From: Acanthopleura granulata
Lineage: Eukaryota > Mollusca > Polyplacophora > Chitonida > Chitonidae
Assembly (NCBI GenBank): GCA_016165875.1
Contig: JABBOT010000004.1
Coordinates: forward strand, 4,471,351-4,535,350
Direction of reading: 5' to 3'
DNA length: 64,000 nucleotides
Of this stretch, positions 27,601 to 39,600 are shown in pieces; the stretch's first letter is position 1, and each line of letters begins with the position of its first letter. Below the pieces are notes generated by a model. It was given only the letters and a program-made list of their open reading frames with translations, was not told where the DNA came from and made no database searches. The position numbers and the translations under genes were made by a program.

Positions 27601-30600
27601 GGCCGCTAATCAGGATGCAGGTTCTATTCTAGCCCTCTCCAGGTTTCTCGGGTACCTAGCAGAGGGTGCCAGCTTACACAGAGGATTCAAGTTGCCCCCA
27701 CTCATAAATCTAACTCTCATCATATAAGCACAATGTTGATGTACTGGGGATAAAAAAAAACAACACATAAATCAATAAATAAATAAATAATCTATTTCCA
27801 GGCTTAACACTGCTTTAAATTATTTATAAGTGATGGTTTACTGGCCACTGTGGTCAAGTTATGGACAGAGGAAACTAGAGTAACCTTCACAATAATGGAC
27901 AAAGCCTCAGACAACCAGCAAGAGCTAGATTCAGGTGTGTGAAGTTATTGGTGAGGAACAAATAACTGGCTGAGGCAAGAACAACATTTTAATTGTACCA
28001 GGATGCTCTAGTAGTTGGTCTGAAATCTGTCTGCTGATTGATTTGTCCAGTGCCCGTTTAACCCTCTGACTTGGTTCAAATCGTAAAAACCCACCTTTTT
28101 TCATTATCTCTATCAAGAATAGGTTTAGGAGCATCCAGCTTCTGGAAATCCACTCGCAGGAACTGCTTGCCTAACTTGTCCTGTTGATGCTGCTGCCAGT
28201 TATTGACCTGCTGCTGGTAGAAATCCTGTGCCAGTTTCTGTTTGACGGCTTCTTTAGGATCAATCTGGTCACCCACAGCATTGGAATTAAACTGGTTTAG
28301 CTGTGGGTGATAGGAGTGGTTGATTCTTAACAAAGGGAACCCTGGGGGTGGAGGCCCTGATACCCGAGGGTCTCTCAGGGCCCCGAACCCGGGGAATAGA
28401 TTGGAGCTTGGAGCGGGGATGTGAGCTTGAACAGAACTGTGGAAGTAACCTGGTGCAGGCAGCCGAGGGAGTGCTGGTACTGTGGGGAAATTTCTGAGAA
28501 CAGCCAGGCCAGGATCTGGGGCTGGGAGCCTTAGCAAAGGTATCTGTACATGATTGACCGACAACTGATGCATCCTTTGGCTCAGTCCTTCTGGAGGTGC
28601 GGTAAAAATGGAAGGAAATTTTATATCAGTGGTATCCCTCTCTGCTGGAACCCTCAAAAACTTTGGTATACCATGATCTTTCCCATCAGCTTTTTCATTT
28701 TCTGTATGGCTTTGCTCTTCCGCAGATTTTTGTGCTGCACCTAACCTCTCGTGAACAATTTTATTACTCTTCCTGTTTGATGATTCCTGCAAGTCTTTGA
28801 GTTCAAACAAAACCTCTCGTAATTCCTGGCTTTTACGACTTTTTCTCCTCTTCTTGGAGAAACGTAATTCCTCGGTTGCCATGGTACCCTGACTAAGCTG
28901 TGAGCTTCCTGACAGAGTGGTTCTGTCCCAAGGGGAATGTTTTGGTGATACTGGTCGCACAGTCTCATCTAAAGCTCCCATCAAGGTCATCATACTTTGA
29001 TGTTGTACCTGAATAACAGGAAAATGTACTGACTTTGTGTTAAGGTCATTTGCCTGTTTTCAGAATTATTGCTTCATGTGACAGAGCTCTGTGGTACATG
29101 AGACCATGACATGATGTCCACTGAACTCTGTCCTAACTCACCACAATGATCACATGTGTTCATATGTATAATCCTTGAATAGTTTGTGGTAATAAGTTGG
29201 TTACCAAGCCAAAGGAAACACCGTTTAACAGAGTTAAATAACTGTTTTTATTTTTCCAACTGAGTAAAATGCTTTAATATTTTCAGACTCTACACTGGCC
29301 TGTTGGGATATGGTGACAGACAGTTTGTGTATATTAAGTGGGAAAAACCTAATGTCCACTTTGGTTAGAACAAGGTCAGAAAAGGCCTCTGTATGATTCA
29401 GTATGTCAAATGCATTTTACTCTTTCTAAAATATTTTCAAAATGAATCTATCTTCTTGGATATTGTTTCAATGAAATGAAGTGGTCTTTCATTTCACAAA
29501 ATACCTGACAGATATTACAAATAGACATCGAGGGTGAAAAAATTCTGCATACAGAACATGCCACAAACCTCCATCATTCTCCTTAACTCTCCGCGGACAA
29601 CTCTTTGCAGCTGTGCAGCCAGATCAGAGTCCCCCCGTGTAGGGCTATGGCTAGATTCCCGGGCACTCCTGGACCGACTCTCGGACTGACCATGCCTCTC
29701 AGCCTCTGACTGGAGTCTACTATGACTGTGCTCTGGGTTGGCCTCTCGGGCACTCCTCAACCGGCTCCCTGGCCTTGGTTTGCTGTGCCCCGTGGACCCA
29801 GATTGACCTGTCTGTTGAGGGGAATGAGACGGTGATCGACTGATCACAGGTTTTACTGAAGAACTGTGGTCTGTACCTCTCTTATGGTGGGCTTTCTGCC
29901 TGTATCTATCATGGGTGGAGCTTGAGAGTCTACAGATGACAGTGTCTGGTGTTTTCTGGAGATGTCCATCCACTTCATCATCACAAGCGAAACTGTCAGT
30001 TACCAGGTCCATACTCCGCATCTGGCTACCACCACTGAAACACAGATTTATTTATGTGTTTTATACCGTACTTTATACAGAGACAGGCAAGATTATGGTG
30101 GGAGGAAACTGAGCAAAGCTTGTGAAAAACCCACGACCATCCGCAGGTTGCTGGCGGACTTGAGCTGGACTTTAACTCACAGCGAGTACATAACACATTG
30201 GTGAGAGGCATAATGCTGTCATAATGCTGTGCTAGCGCACTACTCCCCTCTGCCACATAGGCCCCTGAAACATATTAAATAGAATGAATAACGCATATCT
30301 CTCTATGAGGAGAAACCTTAAGTCAGGACACCATCAGCACAAGGATCAATTCCCCAAGTGTTATCTTTATCACAATATCTCCATAGATGTGCATATGTGT
30401 ACAGCACAAACTCAAGGCACACAAATAAAATGGGGTACTGCAACTGTCACCAAGACTTCACACTATGTGCAACATGACAGTAACATGCTTCTGCTAGACT
30501 GCTGTTCCCTAATGTTTGTGTCTCTCTTTTTCAGTACTATGTTTTCTCCTTTGATATCATTACAGGAAAACCTAAACGGCTGATATAGAAGCCTTACAAA

Positions 30601-33600
30601 CTTGACCCTGAAAAACATATTTACTTATTTATCTGATTGGTGTTTTATAGAGCTTAAGAATTTTTCACTTTTTTCACAGGGCCTCGAGGAAACTGAAAAA
30701 TAAACGTTTGCCATCTTAATACACGAAAGGCTGATGCTTTCTCATTACTTGTACAGCTCTTTTAGGGTTTTTTGGGGGGGGATATGGATAGTGTCTTATT
30801 AGGCACAGTGCCAACTGGCACAAGGTCTTAACATAACAAAGTAATGGTACAAAAATGGTTCAAAAATGGCTCTATTTTATTTTTTTTTATTTCATTCTAT
30901 TTTATTTTTTCAACTTTATAACAAAAACAATTACAACCAATTTTTTTTCGCACAAAATGAAGATGATGTTTCCATTTAGAAACAAGGGTTAGGAGAAAAC
31001 TCATCAGCTAGAGTGCCCAAATGCTTCAGTCTGAAGTTGCGCCCTAAGCTGACTAGAGGGCTGACCTTAAATGAATGACATACCTACTATATAAAATAAA
31101 TGATGCAAACAAAAATATGCATCTGGTGAGTATTTGTACTAGTACAAAATGAAATATATTTAACACTAAAAATTCCAAGAAAGTTGCCTGTCCTTGAATG
31201 GCGCTAGTGTGCCTAATACGTGTGATGTAACTGTGGCATTTTGAGGAGCAATGTTTTTAGCCTGTACATGTATAACAGATCAAAACGCATCTCCTCAAAT
31301 TGGCTAGAGCATAATTTAAACAGCTCATTCGGTACGAAAAGGTCATGTAACATGGCAATTTCCCATTTCTGTCCCATGGAGGGGTTTGATAGGAAAGCAT
31401 GAAAACTTATCCTGTCGTGATTCAGTGTATGCTTAGAACAGCTGATTGCTACACAAAACGCCATATTGCCACTATGACGTCATGCGCTAGGGGACCTCAA
31501 AGGCAGAAAAGTGAGTAGACAATACCAAGCTACAAGAAACTCAGCCTATCAGTCTTCAAAAAAATATAATTTTTAAAAATCTGGCGCATTTTGTTATTCA
31601 AATCACTTTCGCTTCATGTTTTTGATACTTCTAGTATACTGTGCCAATTTTGCATGAAAAAAATTTATCAAACAGGACAGTTCTCCTTTAACAAAAGAGT
31701 TTACCAAGATATTTGACATCATAACTGATGACACTTGCCGTCACACTCACAACACTGTCACAATTCATAATGGCGCACTCAAAATGCATATCAAAAGGAA
31801 AATAAATGATATATTACAGTCTAAAATATTTAATCTCAAACATCTGATAAACAAATACCTGCGCACAACAGATAATGAGTTTTCAACGTTTGCGTCATCA
31901 CTTCCCGCAGAGCTGATTTCAGCTGATTCGCTCTCTTCATTTCTGTCAGAAAGAAATGAAATATACAAAACTATAAAAGAAGTACGTAATATAACGGTGA
32001 ATACAACATTATACTCTTCACTATACAATGGCTTTCAGTTTTATATATGGCAGAAACTGCACAGTATACCAGCATTCTTTGAAGTCTAGTTGTTCAAAAA
32101 GTATATTGTGGTTTAGAACTAGGTATTATACACTTTATTCTGAACTACATGGGAAGTTCCATTGGTTTTATAGTAGAATGTGACTGGTCTTTAAGCTCTA
32201 TCTTGACTGATAAACTTAATACACTTTTGGATAACTAACCCTCCTTATTTTGAAAAGCTATTGCCTAAACCCACAAGGGCGAGATTCAAAGGGTACAACT
32301 TACCCTTCTAATATTCCTGCATATGCCTTTTGCACCAATGTTTCATCATCCACATTTTCACTGAGGACTGATATATTTACGTCTGTTTGTGCTTTCATGT
32401 GTTTCCGTGTTCGAGACCTCATGTTTTCTCTTGAAACAGATGACTGCTGTTGTCTGGAAATGTTGTTGGACTGATAATGGAGAGAGGATCCAGTGTTCTG
32501 CAACTCTTGGCTTGAATCAGGAGGGTTTTCTGCATCAGTGTGATTATCTTCGGCAGGTGAACTGTATTTATTCTCCACAAGCCACAGAGCTAGTACAACC
32601 AGTTGTGGAGCAATGTGTATTCGAACCTTGGGCTGTAGAGAATCAGGGCCACCCAATTCTAAGGCATGATGTCTACTGGCCCAGCGTGTCAGCCACTCTA
32701 AGAGGCTCTGTAAACCTGCATATTTCGGTCCAAAGTCTATATCCAATGACACAACATTTCCCTCATCATCCACATCTTTATACAGTGCATCATCTGACCG
32801 GCTGAATTTGGAGGCTAAGTTTGTCATGTTTGGTTTATCAGGAGACCTAATGTTTATGGATTGGTGTTCCTCTTCACCCTTCTGGAGTTTTGCTGCGGAT
32901 TCAGTAGAGTGACTTTCATGGTGGATGTTTTCTATATTCTGTTTTGGTGTTGACAACACAGATATACTTTGTCGCTGACGCACACTGTTCACAATTTTAT
33001 ATGCCAGTGACTGCAGTTCCCTCTTCTTTACCTCCCTTGCAAAAGGTTCCAATAAGGGGAGTGAACTGTTTGTTGACTCTGCCTCAGCATCCACTTCCTT
33101 AGAGAAACACACCGCACTGAAAGTGTCGAGAAACTCCATGAAGGACTGCTTCGTTTCAAATGGTCGACATCCAATGAACAGATCAACATCATTCCTGCTC
33201 TTGTCAGTTGACCGTCTAGAGTCTGCAGAGAACACAAACTGGTCATATCTTCCAAAGCATTTGGCTTTTTTCTTTAGCATCTTCGTCACGACCTGACACT
33301 GCTTTTCAAAATAAACAGACAAGGTCTTGCCTCTGGGTGAAGCTTTGAGGAATGTGACTGATTTCTTGCCGTCTCTGGATTCGTTCAAGCTGTCTTCCTC
33401 GTCCCTGGCTGAGCGTCCATCATCCTCGGGCTGGATGATGACTGATTGCCACTGTTTGAGCAGCACCGTCAGTTTCTCCTGAACGTCTGCATCCAGGCTC
33501 TGGCTGTCATGCAGGTGCTCTGCTAGGATATCAGCCGTGTCTTCACAGGGAGGTAGCTCTATCAGCAGAGCGAGAACGACTTTGTACAAACTGCCCTCAT

Positions 33601-36600
33601 CTGGCAGGAAGTTGGAGAAAGGCAGCAGGTTAACAGCCCACTGAAGACTTTTAAAACACTCCCTCAGCCAGTCTTCTTCTTGACGTCCACTCCAGTTAGA
33701 CTGAAACAGCACCACCTCCAAGTTATCAACATGACAGATTTCCATGAAATATTTATGTACATTTATCCTATGAACTTAAAGATCTGCTTTCCTAACTTTC
33801 ATCACTATCAGTTCAATACTTACAAAGTTACTATATTTACAAAGACTTATGCATCGAACTTGCTATGTGGGGCTAAAAATGAATTGGGACACAAAATTTG
33901 ATCCAATTAGCACAATATTTGAAGCAATCTATAAGGAAATCAACAAGAAATGAGAATAACCAGATTCATTAAAAATGCACAAAAAATATGCAAATTAAGG
34001 CTGATTTTAAACTTGACTTGAGAACCCACAAAGTTAGTTATCAAAATCATACAATACATGCATTTAGAGAATTTACCACAAGGAAACTGTAAATTTCAAT
34101 AGATGCAGTCCCACCTTCCGTCATTTCATGCCTCAAAAACTAATCTCGCATAGCTGCTGTTGTGTGACAAGGGCAGTAATTCTGAGCAGGCCAATTAATA
34201 TCCCTGACTTTCATGAAGTGTGGGATAAAAAAAAAAATGCCATCTACCTTAAGGTAATCCTCATAATTAAGGTTGTCCAAGTACTTTTCCCTTTTCCGCA
34301 ACAACATGGAGAGTTTATCTCGGCTGTGAATGAGCCACTGTAGTGCACAGAAGTCTCTGAAGGCCACCATGCATGTTTGGACAGCCAGGTACTCCAGTTT
34401 GGACATAACAACAGATGGCATGCTGTAGTGCTGGTTCAGAATCTCTGGTAGTTCATCTAGCGGACCTTCTGTAGTAGCCTGCAGCATTCAAGCACAAAGT
34501 ATTGCTTAACCAGTTCTCCTATGCCTCACTAAAACATGCTTCATTACAAAGCATGCTTCAGTACAACTTGGTCACAAGTGTATCCCCAAAATTTTCAATA
34601 ACTTACACACAGCTGTACAGTTTCAAAAGTTTCAGCAAATCTTCAAGTTTTGTTCATTCTTTGCACTCAGTAGCTTGGTTATCAAGTAATTATTTATTTA
34701 ACACCATTATGTTTTCCTGATTTACATTACAGTTAACATCCAACATCACGCTATGTCTGTTCCTATATTATAAAAATCTCAGGTTATCAGTAGCTAACAA
34801 ACTTCATGTAACATGCTTCACTTATAACACGGCATGCAGACTTGTCCCGCAACAGCCTGGCGTAACATCATACAAGAACACATGATATCACCAATCACTG
34901 ACATATATCCACATATGACACTGAAGTTTCAAATGCTCTTGCTAACATCTAAGCATAACTGCCTAATGCCATGTCATATCTGTCTGAATGGACTATCACG
35001 AATACTATCAAGTCACATCAGGAAAATCTTACTCACATGGTCGAATATTTTTCTTGAATAATCTTCAGTTACAGTGGTTAAATTCTGTATTCATTGACAA
35101 CCCTTTTGAAACATGGCATTAACTGTGTTTTACAGGCCTCTCTTCATATTTCCACACAGTTTCTATAGAGACTGAAGTAGCATTTTAAAGCGGCAGATGA
35201 ACTGGATTAGAGTCCACAAGCCCAGGTGGTGGCTCCCAACCCTTGACCATCACAGAGCAGCGTGCCACATGTTTGACTTCATTAAGGCCAAAAAAAAAAA
35301 AAACAATTTTGCTAGCATTCTGAAAACAATAGTGACCACAGTATTTTCACCAGACAGCCTACATGTGTCACACCTGCTTTGAAGTACGCCCACTGCTAAA
35401 TGTAGTATAAGACTCAAACCTTGAACTGTGCTGCCCTGGACTGGGCAATGGTGAGGTCCTTGATGTACCATCGCAGAAGGGGCAGGGAGAGGTTAGCAGC
35501 ATCCAGGACGACCAGTATAAGCTGGGTGATGGAGGAGGCTGCGTACCTCAGTCTCTTCTCCTCCTCTCCATGCACTGAGCCCAGGGCATCCTGACACACA
35601 CAGCAAAACCAGGGACATTACAGCATGTCAGAGGCAAATGAACTCCACTAACAAGGACTGTAGAGCAAATAACTATTACAAATATAAACAAGAATAACAA
35701 TGTACAAAATACAAGTTACATACATAAAAAAAAAAGAATCATTTTGCTTAATATTATGTAAATTTTAAACTGATTTTCATGACGATTAGGAAACCACAAG
35801 TTTAGGTCTATGGAGAGATGTACATAAAAATTTCATGAAATTTATACAGAACTTTCGGAGGAACTGTGCACACAAATCACATCTGTAAACCTTTAAGAAC
35901 CTCACCTTGAGGTAACTTTGCAAATATTGATGTAAACAGCATGAAAGTTAATAAGTTTACATGATGGACAAGATGTATGAACATTTTCATGGAAATATCA
36001 GTGGAGTACTTTAGGCGGAGTTAAGTAGATAAAATTGTGTCTACAGACAAATGGAAAATTTTACAAGCTAACCAGTGATGACAAAAGACAACCACCATGA
36101 TTATTATACAGCCACAACACTGATGATGTGACAAGCCAGGGTTATCATAACATACAACATGCTGCAAAAAATGGTACATCAGCCACAAGAAGATAAAACA
36201 AAAGACAATGTCTGACAACAAACAGGCCCACTGGAGCAGGAAAATAGAAAATCCTCCACTGGACAGCAAACATAACATTCCCAAAAAATGCACATCCTAT
36301 TTCCTAAACTGTTGCACTTCAATTTTTCAACAGCAAGCAGCAAGCAAGTATAGCTTATAACCCAACTCGTTTGGTCGTATGAAGTTGATCTCGGTCTCCA
36401 ATGGACATACAACTTAAAAGCTTAAAACTACACACCCAGCACAACCAGCTTCAAATCCATTTCAGTGACATCGCTCTTCCACATAGGCAAGGGCTTGCAG
36501 CCTGATGCAACAGATGGCTTGAGATGAGTTGGGTTGCAAGGCCCAAATGTGTGTCTTCACACGTACTGATTACTGATGTGGGTCCAGGCAAAAATAACTG

Positions 36601-39600
36601 GTTGAGGACAGCCTGTTATGCCATTTATATGGTTTAATATGTATTGAAAACCACGTCTTCCACCAATATAGGTGCATATCTGTACATCACAAATGTAAGA
36701 CATAACATGTGAAATGTCTCAGTGAAGTAAGTACTGACCTGTCTATGAGCAATAAATAAATTAACAATATCAGGGGTTAATCTGAATTAGTTATAATTTT
36801 TGTCACAAGGTAAAAATTAACACATTAGCCATTAATTAACACGTTTGTTCTGACCTGTGCAGTTTGAGTCGGCTGTGGGCAATAGATAGGGGGGAAGGGC
36901 AAGTAGAAGTCTGAGGGCACCAGGGGGTGGAGCTGGGAGATGATGGCCTTAAGCCTCTGCACCAGGCCGCTCAGTAACCAGGGGGCCACATCTACCAATG
37001 ACATGATCCCGGCCTTCAGGATCTCCTCCAGGGTCTGTCTTAACTCACTGAAGTCTGTCCCCTCGTCAATGGCTATGGCGTCTGAAAGAAGTGGACAAAA
37101 TGTTTTATACCATCATTGATAGGTGATAAAAGTATCTTTGACCAGTGGGACACTTGTGCCTGTGCAAACAAATTCTCACTGTAAGTAAAGTTTGAAAGAA
37201 AACTGATTAAACCTTTAAAAATAAAGAAGTTTTTTTTTCTGTTAATGGTTTGGTGTTATCTCACACCAACACTTTTTTCACTTTTATAAAATAAATGTTG
37301 TAAAGTCTACTGCTGGGAGAGACTGAGCAAAGAACTTTGGAAAGAGGCCATTTAGGTACAAAAATTATAAAAAAAATTTTTGAACAGTACAGGTGAAATT
37401 CATTAGTTCTTTATCAAGTCTCTACAAAAGTTCTTGAAAGGGATATAATTTAGCCTAACAATGCCTGTTCTCTTTTACTGAAGGGGAAAATGTGTCAACG
37501 GGTGACATCATGTATGTATGCAATTTTTCAGTCACAAGATAAGGGAGGGCCTTTGGTATGTCTGTAAACTGTGTCATCTTGTGGCAGGGCGAGTACATGG
37601 CACCAAAGTGCTGCTGCCACTAGAACATCATGCAGACATGACATCCAACCCAGTCACCCATAAGGATACTTGGCCGAACAGTCCTGTTTGCTTGCTCTAA
37701 CCTCTCAGTGCTGAGCACCAAGGGAGGCAGCGACAAGTACCAGTTTTAAAGTCTTTGATATCACCTGACCCAGAATTGATCCCAGATCTCCCTGCTTGGA
37801 GGCGAAAGCTCTAACCACTAGGCCACCAAGGCAGTAACAGTTGACAGCAATCCACAGTGCTGTTTCTGTACACACTAACATGGCAATGGGGAAACATGAC
37901 AATGAATCCTCACCATAGAAGTGACTCTTTCCCCTGGGGGTATCCAAGGCAGACGGATGGCCCACCAAATGCCCCAAGGCTCTCTCCAGTATAGAGCCTG
38001 GGCATAACCTCTCTGGCAACTGCATGGACAACTTGCAGCTGCAAAATGTGATACACTGTGTGTTAAAATGAGGGGTCAATGACTGGAAAAAATATATTAT
38101 CCTAAATATCTATCCCAAAATACACATTTTCTTCTAACACTGCAATGAGTTTTAAGTCCACTGTTCACACAACCATATTTACCAAATGGCACAAATATAA
38201 GAATGTCTCAGGATAATGTTGCAGCACTCAAATATAAAAAGATAGGGATAACGTCCACACAAATTATTTCCACAATAGTCAGTGAAAAAACATTATTTAC
38301 AGTTTTGATCAAAAAGAATGAAAACAAAAAATTCCAACAAGAAAATTAAAAAAAAAACGTTTAAATAAAATTCTTGGTAACCATGTGCATTGTACAGAAC
38401 TTTCTATCTGTACCATTTATTTCATGAAAATGTAAAGTCTCTTTTATGTTTGTGTTTAAGATTTTGTAATATTGTATGTACTTTCTATCTGTACCATTTA
38501 TTTCACCAAAATAAATTAAGTTCATAACTAAATAAACTGTATAAAGGTATTGGAGCCAAATGCAGACCCAAACTGTGTAAACATGATACCTCTGATAGAG
38601 ATGTGGTGCAACTTTCTGGTGCTGCCTACAGGCCACGGACAGGAGGAACGCAGACTTCCAGTCTCCCATCGAGTCAGCAAACCAGACTCCTTCCCAGACC
38701 AGCCCAGCTAACATCAGGTACTCTAGAGTCCTCTCTGTAGTCCACACTTTGTCCAGGCCACACTTACTCACCATACTGCTCACATCTCTGTGGTACAGGG
38801 GCAGGATACGTGAGTCTGGAAACGTATATTTTTGTTTGCGTTCAAAGCTAAATTCCAGAATTTTCCACTTATTTACGCACATATCTGAAGTAAAAAAATC
38901 AACCTAAAGAAGTGCATTTTTAAAGGCAAGCAAAAGAAATGAAATATTGCTGCTGGTGCTGATATCTACATTTTTTTTGTTCATGTCAGATATCCCCCTA
39001 CCATGAAATCAAACTTCAAAATGCTGTTTCAGATTAACAGAACCCTCAGATTCAAGCAAAATTGAGTAACATTAGTCATGGACGAAATTTTAGGTCAAAT
39101 ACAGTGTTTGACAGTTGGTCAAATTTATGGATGGAATACACCATCGCCCTTCACCAGGTACCGGGCAATCCTCCTGACCTAAAGCCACAGCTGTATAGGT
39201 AGCAATAATTTAGCCATTTCTCTGAACAAAAACCCAAACAGATTGAACATTTGTAGTTTCAACTCAACCATCATCTGAAGAAAAGTTTCAAACTCTTATG
39301 GTAAATTGTGCTTCAAAGGTGGAGAAAACATAAAAGTTACGTAAAGCTTGGCTAAAAGTGTGCGAAAAGTTAGTTGTAAATGTGGTCTACAATAATTTTT
39401 GCAATTTTTCTTTATGAAGAAAAAGACACTTGAAAATAATTTGTGTATGGTGGGTATTTGGGACCACCTTTTGGTATATATAATCTTTGCATAATAATGT
39501 CATAAATGATGATGTTACACATGTTTAATAAATATTTTTGCACTAGAATTTTTCCTTTTCAGGTAACAAATGTGTTCATCCTGGATTTGGATCATATTTA

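Noticed and set aside
36530..36720. Fragments shared with 15,990-16,090, 18,180-18,250 and 61,660-61,735 (CTTCCA-CAA-ATGG-GTG-ACAT-TGTAC)
   Set aside because: Probably remnants of one further SINE family, but too diverged to delimit with confidence.
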